From positions 1 through 17,390 of the forward strand of contig RFXC01000075.1 of the NCBI GenBank assembly GCA_009921765.1: a stretch of DNA of 17,390 bases. Reading direction: 5' to 3'. This DNA is from Betaproteobacteria bacterium. Its GTDB lineage: Bacteria; Pseudomonadota; Gammaproteobacteria; Burkholderiales; Burkholderiaceae. Position numbers and translations under genes: made by a program. Shown in pieces: positions 1 through 9,307 of this stretch (its first letter is position 1; every line of letters begins with the position of its first letter). The notes beneath the pieces were generated by a model that was given only the letters and a program-made list of their open reading frames with translations, made no database searches and was not told where the DNA came from.

Positions 1-506
1 AGCGCACCCTTCGAAAAACTGAGGATCACATCCTGCTTGCGAACGGTGTAGTCGGCCGCATAAAGGATCACGAAGATCTTCATCAGCTCCGACGGCTGGA
101 GGTTGAGCACATAAAGCGAGAGCCAGCGGCGCGCGCCATACACTACCTTGCCCACGCCCGGGATCAGTACGATCACCAGCAGCACGAGGCCGAACAGGAA
201 CAGCCACTTCGACCAGCGCTGCCACTCGCGGATGGGCACCGTAAAAGCAAGGATTGACAGCCCGACCCCGACCGCGATCGCAAACAGATGCCGCACCAGG
301 AAGTGCCAGGGTTTGTAATTCGCAAAGCGCGGCGCGTCGGGCAGCGCAATCGAAGCGGAATAGACCATCACCGCACCAATCGCCATCAGGATGCCTGCCA
401 CCCAGATGATCCCGGTATCGACGCTACCGAGCGGAACTGCGGTCTGTGTGCGCCCGGTCACCGAGCCGAGACCCGCCCTCACCCGTCCGATTGTCTGGCT
501 CAGCAT
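1..506 (-). CDS. ftsW: FtsW, septal peptidoglycan glycosyltransferase (SEDS family), N-terminal part
   Basis: FtsW polymerises lipid II into septal glycan strands in the inner membrane together with FtsI. Only the first 168 codons are present; the gene runs off the left edge with no stop. It starts at an ATG whose bases overlap the murD stop (ATGCTGA, 7 nt overlap), with GGAG six bases upstream. After a basic/polar N-terminus of about 33 residues come hydrophobic segments typical of SEDS proteins: one containing WVAGILMAIGAVMVYSAS, a second containing FAIAVGVGLSILAF, a third containing FLFGLVLLVIVLIPG. The conserved stretch GARRWLSLYVLNLQPSELMK follows, matching the family signature around the first large periplasmic loop (RW...QPSELMK). 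RodA is the main alternative, but position directly after murD in a dcw cluster argues for FtsW. Confidence 0.95.
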   Translation of the reverse strand, partial: MLSQTIGRVRAGLGSVTGRTQTAVPLGSVDTGIIWVAGILMAIGAVMVYSASIALPDAPRFANYKPWHFLVRHLFAIAVGVGLSILAFTVPIREWQRWSKWLFLFGLVLLVIVLIPGVGKVVYGARRWLSLYVLNLQPSELMKIFVILYAADYTVRKQDVILSFSKGA

Positions 507-2092
507 GCGAGCTCCAGCGGCTGCCCGGCATCGAGTGCAAGTTCGCGAACCGCGCGACGGAACGCCTGGCCACGATCGGCATAGCTTTTGAACATGTCGA
601 AGCTCGCGCAGGCGGGCGAGAGGAGCACGGTCTTGTTCGGCTGCGCGAGCACGGCGGCGCGTTTGACCGCAATCGTGAGATCGGAGCAGCTTTCAAAAGC
701 GACCGACTGCTCGGCAAGCGCCTCGCCGATGACTTGCGCGTCGCGTCCGATCAGCACCGCACACCCACTGCGCCGTGCGAGGGCGCGCGCGAGCGGGGCG
801 AAGTCCTGGCCCTTGCCAACGCCGCCTGCGATCAGCACGCAGCCTGGCGGCATCGCATCGAGCGCAGCCACCGTCGCCCCCACGTTGGTCCCCTTGCTGT
901 CGTTCACGAAGTTCACGCCGTCGATGGTGGCCACCGGTTCGCAGCGGTGCTCGTTCGCATCAAAATCCCGAATGGCACGCAGCATCGGCGCAAGCGGCAG
1001 GCCAATCGCCGACCCCAGCGCGAGCGCAGCCATGGCGTTGGCCTGGTTGTGTCGACCTTTGAGCGCGAGCGCTTCAGCAGGCATCAGCTTTCGCACCGTC
1101 ATGGTCGAATCGGTATCGCGGGACCGGCCAGGCAGGGGATCATCAGCCTCGGCAGCGGCCAGCCAGGCAAGCCCGCCGTCGTGGACGATGCCGAAGTCAC
1201 CCGGGGCGCGTGGCGCATCGAGCCCGAAGCTCGAGCTGCGGCGGGCGGGCGGCGCATCAGCCGCCTGCCGCCGCCCCGACCTTGCACCGGTTGCCCGAGC
1301 GAGCGCAGGCGCAGGTCGCGGCACGGTCGCCGGGTCATCGCGATTGAACACCGCCCAGGCGTGGGCGCCGTGAATACGGCGCTTGGCCTCGCCATAACGC
1401 GCCATGTCGGCATGCCAGTCCAGATGGTCTTCGCTCAGGTTGAGCACGGTCGCGGCGCTGGGCTCAAAGCCCTGGGAAAGCGCAAGCTGAAAACTCGAGA
1501 GCTCAAGCACCCAGATCTCGGGCAGCGACTCCTCGTCGAGCGAATCGGCAAGCGCGGCAAGCAGCGATGGGCCAATGTTGCCGGCCGCGCGCACTGCGCG
1601 ACCGGTGGCGGCAAAGAGATGCCGAGCAAGCGCCGTGGTGGTGGTTTTTCCGTTGGTGCCGGTGATCGCCACCACCTGGGGCCGATAGCCGGTCTCGGCA
1701 AGCATGGCGAGTGCTTGCACGAACAGGTCGAGCTCACCCAGCACGGTGATGCCGCGCTCGCGGGCCAGCGAATAAAACGCCGCTGAGTCGCCGATTTCAA
1801 TCGACAGACCTGGGCTCCAGGCGACGAGGTCGATGCCATCCAGCCAAGCCGCATCAAACGCGCCCCCATGAAACGCGATGTCTCCCAGCGCTTGGCGCAA
1901 GCTCGCGAGTCGCTCGAGCGTGCTGCCGTCGGCGCTGCGGGTGTCGGCAAGCCGCAGCCGAGCCCCGCGTGATGCCGCCCAGCGCGCCATCGCCTCGCCC
2001 GACTCGCCCAGCCCCAGCACGAGCACCGTCCGCCCGGACAGATCGAAGAGCTGCATCTGCGCGGGTTCGTGATCGGCGGCGGGTGGGCTCAT
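500..2092 (-). CDS. murD: MurD, UDP-MurNAc-L-alanine--D-glutamate ligase
   Basis: Cytoplasmic Mur ligase that adds D-Glu to UDP-MurNAc-L-Ala using ATP. The 530-residue protein has an N-terminal Rossmann-like UDP-binding region (VLVLGLGESG, about residues 23-32), the ATP P-loop GTNGKTT at 145-151, the central-domain signature VLNLSEDHLDWH near 216-227, GRHNQANAMAA at 346-356, NDSKGTN at 397-403 and the C-terminal LSPACASFDMFKSYADRG at 491-508. It is about 90 residues longer than E. coli MurD. Part of the excess is an Ala/Arg/Pro-rich insertion at about 256-300, and about 12 residues precede a second in-frame Met (M13). I chose the first ATG because GAGAAA lies just upstream; the M13 start lacks a clear ribosome binding site. 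The gene begins 10 nt after mraY and overlaps ftsW. Confidence 0.97.
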   Translation of the reverse strand: MSPPAADHEPAQMQLFDLSGRTVLVLGLGESGEAMARWAASRGARLRLADTRSADGSTLERLASLRQALGDIAFHGGAFDAAWLDGIDLVAWSPGLSIEIGDSAAFYSLARERGITVLGELDLFVQALAMLAETGYRPQVVAITGTNGKTTTTALARHLFAATGRAVRAAGNIGPSLLAALADSLDEESLPEIWVLELSSFQLALSQGFEPSAATVLNLSEDHLDWHADMARYGEAKRRIHGAHAWAVFNRDDPATVPRPAPALARATGARSGRRQAADAPPARRSSSFGLDAPRAPGDFGIVHDGGLAWLAAAEADDPLPGRSRDTDSTMTVRKLMPAEALALKGRHNQANAMAALALGSAIGLPLAPMLRAIRDFDANEHRCEPVATIDGVNFVNDSKGTNVGATVAALDAMPPGCVLIAGGVGKGQDFAPLARALARRSGCAVLIGRDAQVIGEALAEQSVAFESCSDLTIAVKRAAVLAQPNKTVLLSPACASFDMFKSYADRGQAFRRAVRELALDAGQPLELAC

Positions 2093-2102
2093 CGGTTTCT
2101 CG

Positions 2103-3272
2103 CTAGCGCAGCTTCAGGGTCGACAGACCCGCGAGCACCAGAATCATCGTGACGATCCAGAAGCGCACGACCACCTGGGTTTCCTTCACCCCGCCCACCT
2201 CGAAATGGTGATGCAGTGGCGCCATCCGGAAGATTCGCCGGCCCTCGCCATAGCGCCGCTTGGTGTACTTGAAGTAACCCACCTGGAGCATCACCGACAG
2301 CGTCTCCACCACAAACACGCCGCCCATGATGAAGAGCACGATTTCCTGCCGGACGATGATCGCGATCGTGCCCAGCGCGCCGCCCAGCGCAAGCGCACCC
2401 ACATCGCCCATGAAGACCTGAGCGGGGTAGGCGTTGTACCAGAGGAAGGCGAGACCGGCGCCTGCGATGGCGCCGCACACCACCGCCATTTCACCCGCGC
2501 CGGGGATATAGGGCATCAGCAGGTAGCGCGCAAACACGGAATTGCCCGCGACGTAGGCAAACACACCCAGCGCAGAACCCACCAGAACCGAGGGCATGAT
2601 CGCCAGACCGTCGGCACCGTCGGTCAGGTTGACCGCGTTGCTGGTGCCCACGATCACACAGAAGCCGAGCGCGATGAATCCGAACGCACCCAGCGGATAG
2701 GCCACGTTCTTGAAGAACGGCACGATCAGCTCGGCGCGGGCCGGCAACTCCATGGTGAGGCCGCTCTCCAGCCAGCGGACAAAGAGCGAGAACGCTGGCG
2801 TGCTGCTTGAGGCCGACACCGCAAAAGCCAGGTAGATCGCCGCCGCCATGCCGATCAACGACTGCCAGAAGAATTTTTCGCGCGCCGACATGCCACGCGG
2901 ATCGCGACGCACCACCTTGCGATAGTCGTCGACCCAGCCGATGCAGCCAAATCCCAGCGTCACCAGCATCACCACCCAGACAAACCGGTTCTCCAGATCA
3001 GCCCACAGCAGGGTCGCTGCGGCCACCGCAATCAGGATCAGCGCACCGCCCATGGTGGGCGTACCGCTTTTGCCCAGATGGGTCTGCGGACCGTCGGTAC
3101 GCACCGCCTGGCCGATCTTCATCTGGGCGAGTTTGCGGATCACGAGCGGCCCAAAAGCAAGCCCGATGAGAAGCGCGGTGAGCGCAGCCAGTACAGCGCG
3201 CAGCGTGATGTAGTTGAATACCGAGAACGCCCGGATGTCGCGCGCGAGCCACTGCGCCAGTTCGAGCAGCAT
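2103..3272 (-). CDS. mraY: MraY, phospho-N-acetylmuramoyl-pentapeptide transferase
   Basis: Polytopic inner-membrane enzyme that transfers phospho-MurNAc-pentapeptide to undecaprenyl phosphate, giving lipid I. The start is the ATG of [16 protein letters not shown], preceded by GGAGG eight bases upstream and overlapping the murF stop by one base (TGATG). This gives 389 residues, a usual length for proteobacterial MraY; a longer reading to about 3440 would lie inside murF. Visible hallmarks are [20 protein letters not shown] (52-71), the catalytic-site Asp pair in VDDYRK (114-119), [10 protein letters not shown] (215-224), MGDVG (288-292) and the HHHFE loop (354-358). About ten hydrophobic segments separate these motifs, as expected. 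It lies between murF and murD within the coupled dcw operon. Confidence 0.98.
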   Translation of the reverse strand: MLLELAQWLARDIRAFSVFNYITLRAVLAALTALLIGLAFGPLVIRKLAQMKIGQAVRTDGPQTHLGKSGTPTMGGALILIAVAAATLLWADLENRFVWVVMLVTLGFGCIGWVDDYRKVVRRDPRGMSAREKFFWQSLIGMAAAIYLAFAVSASSSTPAFSLFVRWLESGLTMELPARAELIVPFFKNVAYPLGAFGFIALGFCVIVGTSNAVNLTDGADGLAIMPSVLVGSALGVFAYVAGNSVFARYLLMPYIPGAGEMAVVCGAIAGAGLAFLWYNAYPAQVFMGDVGALALGGALGTIAIIVRQEIVLFIMGGVFVVETLSVMLQVGYFKYTKRRYGEGRRIFRMAPLHHHFEVGGVKETQVVVRFWIVTMILVLAGLSTLKLR

Positions 3273-4666
3273 CAGTGCGCCTCCGTTGTCTGGGTGGCGG
3301 TGAGCGCCCGCACCACGCGCTCCATCCGCATGAAACGCGAACCCTTCACGAGAAGGGTGGCGCCCGGCTTTGCAAGATGCTCGGCGCGCGCGATGAGCGC
3401 ATCGATATCCGCCCCGAAATGCTCGGCGCACGCACCGCACCCCTGTGCCGTGGCCTGCGTGGCTGCGCCCGCGAGCAGAACATGCTCGATCCCCTTCCCG
3501 GCGGCGTATTCACCGACTTCGCGATGCCATACCGGCCCGTTGTCGCCCACCTCGCCCATGTCGCCCAGCACCAGCACGCGGGGCGCCGGCCGCTCGGACA
3601 GGAGCGTGATCGCAGCCAGCACCGAATCAGGGTTGGCGTTGTAGCTGTCGTCGATCAGCGTGGCACCGCCCGCGAGCGCATGCCGAACCAGCCGACCCGG
3701 CGCGGGCCGGAACCGTTCAAGCCCGGTGATGATGGCATCGGGTGAAACGCCGGCCGCGAGGGCAGAGGCCGCTGCCGCCAGTGCGTTTCTCACGTTGTGT
3801 GCGCCATCGATCGACAGCGCAACCCGCCGCGACACCTCACCCAGCCTGAGTTCGAACGCCTCGGGCCTGGCGTCGGGACTCGCACTGACCGCGAGCGGCC
3901 GACCGGCCAGCCCCAAGCCATCAGCCGACAACCCGAACTCCAGGCTGCGGCGCTCCGCCGCGAGTTCCCGCCAGATGGGCGTGTGCGCGGGATCATCGCC
4001 GGGAAACACCGCGCAGCCCGAAGCGTCGAGCGCCTGCAGCACCGAGCCATTTTCTCGCGCCGTGGCGGCCACGCCCGCGAGAAACTCCTGGTGCTCGCGC
4101 TGCGCGTTGTTGACCAGCGCCACCGTTGGCCGTGCCACCCAGGCAAGCCAGGCGATTTCGCCGGGATGGTTCATGCCCAGCTCGACCACCGCCAACCGAT
4201 GCGTAGCGGTGAGCCGCAAGAGCGTAAGCGGAACGCCGACCTCGTTGTTGAGATTGCCGCGAGTTGCAAGCCGGGTGTCGTCCGAGGCACTGGCCGCGAA
4301 GATTGCGGCGATCATTTCCTTCACCGTGGTCTTGCCGTTGCTGCCGGTGACAGCCACCAGGGGCAGGCGAAACTGGCTGCGCCAGCCACGCGCGAGCTCA
4401 CCCAACGCACGACGCGTATCGGGCACGCGGATGGCGGGCGCAACGAGCCCGGGCACCCAGCGTTCGACCATCACCGCGGCAGCACCGGCGGCCCGTGCCT
4501 GCGAGACGAACTCATGCGCATCGAAGGTGTCACCGCGCAAGGCAACGAACAGGCTGTCACGATCGACGGCTCGGGAGTCGGTGCAGATACCGCTCACGCG
4601 TTCACCACCCGCTCCATGAAAACTTGCCTGCGAGAGCCATTCGAATATTCGGCGCAGCTCAAGCAT
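3272..4666 (-). CDS. murF: MurF, UDP-MurNAc-tripeptide--D-alanyl-D-alanine ligase
   Basis: Cytoplasmic ligase that adds the D-Ala-D-Ala dipeptide to complete UDP-MurNAc-pentapeptide. The 464-residue product shows the N-terminal Mur ligase domain (CTDSR, 28-32; [16 protein letters not shown]), the P-loop GSNGKTT at 108-114, [14 protein letters not shown] at 137-150, [10 protein letters not shown] at 162-171, [10 protein letters not shown] at 186-195 and the C-terminal DDSYNANP at 339-346, which is characteristic of MurF rather than of the other Mur ligases. The ATG has GGGAG about seven bases upstream. The gene overlaps the end of murE by 8 nt in another frame and shares one base with the mraY start, so translation is probably coupled on both sides. 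Confidence 0.97.
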   Translation of the reverse strand: MLELRRIFEWLSQASFHGAGGERVSGICTDSRAVDRDSLFVALRGDTFDAHEFVSQARAAGAAAVMVERWVPGLVAPAIRVPDTRRALGELARGWRSQFRLPLVAVTGSNGKTTVKEMIAAIFAASASDDTRLATRGNLNNEVGVPLTLLRLTATHRLAVVELGMNHPGEIAWLAWVARPTVALVNNAQREHQEFLAGVAATARENGSVLQALDASGCAVFPGDDPAHTPIWRELAAERRSLEFGLSADGLGLAGRPLAVSASPDARPEAFELRLGEVSRRVALSIDGAHNVRNALAAAASALAAGVSPDAIITGLERFRPAPGRLVRHALAGGATLIDDSYNANPDSVLAAITLLSERPAPRVLVLGDMGEVGDNGPVWHREVGEYAAGKGIEHVLLAGAATQATAQGCGACAEHFGADIDALIARAEHLAKPGATLLVKGSRFMRMERVVRALTATQTTEAH

Positions 4667-6293
4667 TCTGCGCTCCCTGGTCTTCGCCGGGTACGGTCAA
4701 CCGGCTGGAGATCGCGGAATGATCCGGGGCAAGCGACAGACCCTGCAACAGCGCCCGCCGCGCTTCGACGACATCGCTGAATTCGATTCTCTGCCCAGCG
4801 AGCTCTTGCCAGCGTTCGTGCCCCTTGCCAGCGATCAGCACCACATCGCGGGGACCGGCGAGCGACAGCGTGTTGCCGATGGCTCGCGCCCGGTCAAGCT
4901 CCTTCCCCCTGGGCGCGTGCACCATGCCGGCCTCGATCGCCGCCACGATGCGCTCGGGATCTTCACTGCGCGGGTTGTCGCTCGTGAGCACGACATGGTC
5001 GGCTCCCGCCTCGGCAGCCGCACCCATCAGCGGGCGCTTGCCTGCATCGCGGTCGCCGCCCGCGCCAAACACGCACCAAAGACTGCCCCCGCGGGCGCGT
5101 GCCACCGGCCGCAGCGCGGCAAGCGTCTGGGTAAGCGCATCCGGGGTATGCGCATAGTCGACCACCACACATGGCTGCTGCAGGGGGTCCGAGCCCGGGA
5201 CTGCGCCGTCAGTGGCACGCACGCGCTCGAGCCGCCCAGGGACCGGTTTGAGTTCGGCCAGTTGACCCATGGCCTCATCAAAGGACACGCCGGACGCGAG
5301 CCAGGCCCCCGCCACTGCCAGCGCGTTGAACGCGTTGAAGCGGCCGAGAAGTGGCAAGTCCACCCGGGCACGACCGAAGTCGCCCCCTACCGTGAGGGTG
5401 AGCCCCTCGGCATGTTCGATGATCTGTTCGGCAAGCAGCTGCTCGACGCCCTGTGCCCGCAGACTGAACGGCGCCTCGCCGTAGGCGATGACGCGACAGC
5501 CGACGGGCAGTGCCGCGCGCGCCTCAACCGAAAGCGCATCGCCCGCATTCAGCACCGCGGCGGCCAGGCCCGGCATGCGGAAGAGCCGCAGCTTCGCCTG
5601 GGCGTAGGCCTCCAGACTGCCGTGATAGTCGAGATGGTCGCGACTCAGATTGGTGAAGACAGCAACCGCTGGCTGAGTGCCCGACAACCGCGACTGATCG
5701 AGCCCGATCGATGAGGCTTCCATCACAACGCTGTCGGCACCCTGCGCCACAAACGCTGCGAGCAGGGCATGGAGCGTAAGTGCATCCGGCGTGGTGAGTC
5801 CGAACGAATCAAGCCCGGCCTCCCCTTGGGCGTCCAGGAGGCCGCTGCCAAGGGTACCGATCACCGCCGCCCGCCGTCCGCCCCGGGCGAGGCCCTGCGC
5901 GATCCACTGCGAGCAACTGGTCTTGCCGTTGGTGCCGGTAACCGCGATCAGGTCGATGTGCGCGGCGGGCTCACCATGCCACGAGGCAGCGATCTCACCT
6001 GCGAGATCGCGCAAGCCCGTGACGCTACGCAGATCCGGTGCAGCCGAAGGGGCGGGCGGTGCGTCATCTACCACGAGTGCAGCTGCGCCGCGCGCGCGCG
6101 CATCGACCAGATACGCGCGGCCATCTGATACATGGCCTGGCCACGCAAAAAATGCATCGCCTGGCCTCACCCGACGGCTGTCAGCGCAGAGCCGGGCCTG
6201 CGGCGCAATTCGTGAGCGCAGCCAGCCGGCGATATCGAGCGCCTCACGCGACAGCGCCGGACGCGCACGGGCTCGGATAGCGGCGCGGCTCAC
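4659..6293 (-). CDS. murE: MurE, UDP-MurNAc-L-Ala-D-Glu--meso-diaminopimelate ligase
   Basis: Cytoplasmic ligase that adds the third stem-peptide residue. The DNPR motif at 439-442 (within SDNPRSEDP) is the meso-diaminopimelate recognition signature, so the organism should have meso-DAP peptidoglycan. Other landmarks in the 544-residue protein are CADSR (36-40), the P-loop GTNGKTS (120-126), TTPDALTLH (167-175), MEASSIGLDQ (191-200), FTNLSRDHLDYHGS (213-226), DYAHTPDAL (379-387) and GKGHE (489-493). Translation starts at GTG, and GTGA overlaps the ftsI stop by 4 nt, with a GGGGA stretch upstream. About 20 Arg/Ala-rich residues precede the first conserved region. The stop codon lies inside the murF start region. 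Confidence 0.97.
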   Translation of the reverse strand: MSRAAIRARARPALSREALDIAGWLRSRIAPQARLCADSRRVRPGDAFFAWPGHVSDGRAYLVDARARGAAALVVDDAPPAPSAAPDLRSVTGLRDLAGEIAASWHGEPAAHIDLIAVTGTNGKTSCSQWIAQGLARGGRRAAVIGTLGSGLLDAQGEAGLDSFGLTTPDALTLHALLAAFVAQGADSVVMEASSIGLDQSRLSGTQPAVAVFTNLSRDHLDYHGSLEAYAQAKLRLFRMPGLAAAVLNAGDALSVEARAALPVGCRVIAYGEAPFSLRAQGVEQLLAEQIIEHAEGLTLTVGGDFGRARVDLPLLGRFNAFNALAVAGAWLASGVSFDEAMGQLAELKPVPGRLERVRATDGAVPGSDPLQQPCVVVDYAHTPDALTQTLAALRPVARARGGSLWCVFGAGGDRDAGKRPLMGAAAEAGADHVVLTSDNPRSEDPERIVAAIEAGMVHAPRGKELDRARAIGNTLSLAGPRDVVLIAGKGHERWQELAGQRIEFSDVVEARRALLQGLSLAPDHSAISSRLTVPGEDQGAQNA

Positions 6294-8035
6294 ATGCGTC
6301 CCCGGGTCACGGCCGTCGCATCGGCAAAGCCCGAACCGGGCACGTCGGGTGGTACACGCAGGGTTCGCAGCGTCTCGCCCATCACGCGTGAAAACAGTGG
6401 CCCTGCCACCTGTCCGCCGTAGTGTTTACCGGCCGATGGTTCATCGATCATCACCGCCACGACAAAGCGCGGCTCAGATACCGGCGCGAATCCCACAAAC
6501 GACGACACGTATTTGTTCACGTACCGACCGTTTTCGATCTTGTGCGCGGTGCCGGTCTTGCCCGCCACCCGGTAGCCCGCGACTTGCGCCTGGGGGGCAG
6601 TGCCGCCGGGCCCGGCCGCAAGCTCGAGCATGCGACGAACAATCAGCGTGGTCTCGGGCGTAAACACCTGGGTGCGCTGAATCTCGCCCTCGTGCTTGAA
6701 GATTGATACCGGGATGATGTCGCCATCGCGGGCAAACACCAGATAGGCGCGCGCAAGCTGCATGAGCGAGACCGAAAGCCCGTGCCCGTAAGACATCACT
6801 GCCTGGTCGATCTGCTTCCAGTTCCGATGGGGGCGCAGCCGCCCCGCCACCGCGCCGGGAAAGCCCAGCTGCGGCGCCTGACCCAGCCCGATCGCGGCAA
6901 AGGTTTCCCACATGTCCTTGGGCGCCATCTTGAGCGCCATCTGAACCGTACCGACGTTGGAGGACTTCTGGATGATCTGCTCAACGGTCATTGAAGCGTG
7001 GCCCTTCACGTCGGAGAGCGTGTGGGTACCTATCGTGATACGACCGCCGTAGGTGGGGAGCACGGTCTGCGCGGTGACCTTGCCCAGCTCGAGCGCAAGC
7101 GCCGCGGTAAAGGGCTTCATGGTCGAACCCGGCTCGAAGGTATCGGTGAGCACGCGATTGCGCAGCTGCGCGCCGCTCAATTCACCGCGCTGGTTGGGAT
7201 CGTAGGTCGGCAGGTTCACCAGCGCGAGCACTTCGCCGGTGCGGATATCGAGCACCACCGCGCCCCCCGCCTGGGCACGGTGTTCGGCGACCGCATCGCG
7301 AAGCGCCGAGTAAACGTGGTACTGCACCTTGGCATCGATCGATAGCGCGATGTTGTTGCCGTTCAATGGCTCACGAATCGCCTCCACCTGTTCGATGACA
7401 CGCCCCAGGCGGTCGCGGATCACCCGACGGCTGCCCGGGCGGCCCGCAAGGAGCTTGTTCTGCGCGAGCTCGATCCCCTCCTGACCGCTGTCCTCGACAT
7501 TGGTGAAGCCCACGATGTGGGCCAGGCGATCACCCTCGGGATAGCGGCGTTTGTACTCGGGCTGGCTGTGTACGCCCGGTACCTTGAGGTCCAGCACCTG
7601 CCGCGCGTCATCGGGATCGAGCTGACGACGCAGAAAAATGAAAGTTCGCTCGGTACCACTGATTCGCTGCCGCAGGTCTGATTCATCGAGGCCGAGGCGA
7701 CGCGCGAGCTCGCCAAAGCGCGGATGATTGACATCGACCTCACCCGGTACGGCGAAGATCGCGCGGGCGGGCAGACTGGACGCCAGCACCACACCATTCC
7801 GGTCATGGATTTCGCCACGCGAGGCGGGCAAGTCGAGGGTACGCGCATAGCGTGACTCGCCCTGGCGCTGCAGGAAGTCCTGAGAGAACACCTGCAGATA
7901 CACCGCTCGACCCGCCAGCGCCAGAAAAGCAAGCGCGACCAGCGCCATCAGAAGATGCGAACGATAGGCGGGCAACGTCACCCGCAGGAGCGGATTCGAC
8001 GAGAAGGGTACGTTGCGGCGACTGCGCGAGGCCAT
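6290..8035 (-). CDS. ftsI: FtsI (PBP3), septal peptidoglycan transpeptidase
   Basis: Class B penicillin-binding protein that crosslinks septal peptidoglycan in the periplasm as partner of FtsW. The 581-residue protein has a short basic cytoplasmic N-terminus, one membrane anchor (about 28-47), the non-catalytic pedestal domain starting near SRYARTLDLPASRGEIHDRNG, then the transpeptidase domain. The active-site serine lies in STMK at 304-307, the second motif is SSN at 358-360 and the third is KTGT at 493-496. Length and motif spacing are normal. The ATG overlaps the ftsL stop by one base (TGATG), with GGAG about eight bases upstream. Its stop overlaps the murE GTG start. Confidence 0.97.
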   Translation of the reverse strand: MASRSRRNVPFSSNPLLRVTLPAYRSHLLMALVALAFLALAGRAVYLQVFSQDFLQRQGESRYARTLDLPASRGEIHDRNGVVLASSLPARAIFAVPGEVDVNHPRFGELARRLGLDESDLRQRISGTERTFIFLRRQLDPDDARQVLDLKVPGVHSQPEYKRRYPEGDRLAHIVGFTNVEDSGQEGIELAQNKLLAGRPGSRRVIRDRLGRVIEQVEAIREPLNGNNIALSIDAKVQYHVYSALRDAVAEHRAQAGGAVVLDIRTGEVLALVNLPTYDPNQRGELSGAQLRNRVLTDTFEPGSTMKPFTAALALELGKVTAQTVLPTYGGRITIGTHTLSDVKGHASMTVEQIIQKSSNVGTVQMALKMAPKDMWETFAAIGLGQAPQLGFPGAVAGRLRPHRNWKQIDQAVMSYGHGLSVSLMQLARAYLVFARDGDIIPVSIFKHEGEIQRTQVFTPETTLIVRRMLELAAGPGGTAPQAQVAGYRVAGKTGTAHKIENGRYVNKYVSSFVGFAPVSEPRFVVAVMIDEPSAGKHYGGQVAGPLFSRVMGETLRTLRVPPDVPGSGFADATAVTRGRM

Positions 8036-8394
8036 CAGCGCGCTCCGTCCGGCCGACGCGGCGCCTGCTGTGCGCCGGGCTTGCGCGACAGCACCGCCGG
8101 CAGCGCTCCGACCTGCAATGCACGGGTTTCCGGATCGCGCAGCAGATGCAGCGTGCGGTCGGCGCTCACTGACTCCATACCCAGGTCGCGCCTCGCCTTG
8201 GCGTCGATCAATGCCGCGGTGGCAAGCGAAGTCTGCTGCACGCGCAACTGGTTCCAGTCGACCTCGAGGCTACGGCTTTGCGCCTGTGCCCGCTCCAGTT
8301 CAACGAACAGCCGGCGGGCGTGGTGCTGCGATGTGATGAGTGCGATCGCGCAGGCCGCGAGCAGGGCAATGAGGACAATGTTGAGGCGACGCAT
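8035..8394 (-). CDS. ftsL: FtsL, bitopic cell division protein
   Basis: Small divisome scaffold that, with FtsB and FtsQ, activates FtsWI. The 119-residue product has a two-Arg N-terminus, one transmembrane helix at about 4-22 (LNIVLIALLAACAIALIT), then a polar heptad-like region (about 27-60, RRLFVELERAQAQSRSLEVD) consistent with a periplasmic coiled coil, and the conserved DLGMESV-like segment near residues 73-80. Sequence conservation in FtsL is low, so position between rsmH and ftsI, size and topology carry most of the identification. It starts 16 nt after the rsmH stop, at the ATG of MRRLNIV; a longer in-frame reading to 8517 would run inside rsmH and lacks FtsL features. The upstream region has only a weak Shine-Dalgarno match, so coupling to rsmH translation may matter. 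Confidence 0.93.
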   Translation of the reverse strand: MRRLNIVLIALLAACAIALITSQHHARRLFVELERAQAQSRSLEVDWNQLRVQQTSLATAALIDAKARRDLGMESVSADRTLHLLRDPETRALQVGALPAVLSRKPGAQQAPRRPDGAR

Positions 8395-8410
8395 GGTTTG
8401 GCTCAGCGGC

Positions 8411-9296
8411 TCAGCATTTTTCAGCCGCACGCAATACCGCGGAGCGGGCGCGCGGGTTGCCGGCGATCTCGGCTTCGTTGGCGAGCCAGCGGCCGAGCGG
8501 CCGCAGCGTCTGTGCATGGTCTACCACGGCGCCGGTCACCGGGTGGCGCGGTGCATCGCGCCCGGCCTGATGCGCGATGAAGCGCTTCACGATCCGGTCC
8601 TCGAGGGAATGAAAGCTGATCACCGCGAGCCGTCCCGCAGGCGCAAGGCGATCGCACGCTGCGGCGAGCCCGTGCGTGAGCTCATCAAGCTCCTGATTGA
8701 TGAAAATCCGTAGAGCCTGAAAGGTCCGGGTGGCCGGGTCGCGTCCGGGGACCGTCGCGCCGCGCCGACCGCGCAGGACAGTCGCAACGAGCCGGGCAAG
8801 CTCGGTGGTCGTTGTGAGCGCGCCATCGCCGTCGCGGCGCACGCAAGCTGCAATCGCCTTTGCAATCGGAACAGCAAACCGTTCTTCCCCATATTCTGCA
8901 AGCACCTCTGCGATCGTCTGCTCACTTGCCTCGCCTAACCACTGCCGCACCGATAGTCCGCTGCCGGGGTCCATCCGCATGTCGAGCGGTCCCTCGGCGC
9001 GAAAACTGAAACCACGCGCGGCTTCGTCGAGCTGCGGCGACGAGACGCCGAGGTCCAGCAGCACGCCATCGACAAGCGGCACCGCCAGCTGATCGAGCAC
9101 CGCCGCCAGCGTCGAAAAGCGCGCCGCCGGGACCCAGCCGCTCCAGAATGGCGCGGCTGTGCCCACCCCGACCGAAGGTGCAGTCGAGATAGCAGCCATC
9201 GCGTCGGGGCGCGAGCGCCGCCAGCGTCTCGGCCAGCATGACCGGCTGGTGACCGTTCGGGGGAGACCCGTCCACGGCCTGCGCTGAGTCGATCAA
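8411..9296 (-). pseudogene. rsmH: RsmH (MraW), 16S rRNA m4C1402 methyltransferase, disrupted by internal deletion and frameshift
   Basis: RsmH N4-methylates C1402 of 16S rRNA. Here the gene is in two frames. The 5' part starts at TTG 9296 and gives a normal N-terminus ([13 protein letters not shown], then [20 protein letters not shown]). Beyond about 9127 this frame becomes nonsense and stops at 8922. The 3' part is intact in the next frame from about 9124 to the stop at 8411 ([68 protein letters not shown]). The segment that should link them, carrying the acidic SAM-ribose motif (IDRDP in E. coli) and about 27 residues around it, is missing. The bases lost must number 2 modulo 3, about 80-83 by comparison with E. 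coli RsmH as I recall it. The junction lies in the GC repeat GCGCGC at 9119-9124. It could be a true pseudogene or an assembly deletion. An ATG at 9199 in the second frame is not a plausible native start. Confidence 0.88.
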
Positions 9297-9307
9297 TTCG
9301 CACCGGT

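Noticed and set aside
446..1786. Long open frame of 446 codons on the plus strand opposite murD
   Set aside because: It lies wholly antisense to a clear murD, has no family motif and is Arg/His-rich, as expected for a GC-rich shadow frame.
3797..4780. Long plus-strand open frame of 327 codons opposite murF and the murE end
   Set aside because: Antisense to conserved Mur ligase motifs, with no recognisable domain; a product of high GC.
4719..5714. Plus-strand open frame of 331 codons opposite murE
   Set aside because: Covered on the other strand by an intact MurE with all expected motifs.
8411..9199. Intact RsmH starting at ATG 9199
   Set aside because: The first 26 or so residues are an off-frame reading of the true N-terminal coding region, and the protein would lack the whole SAM-binding N-terminus.
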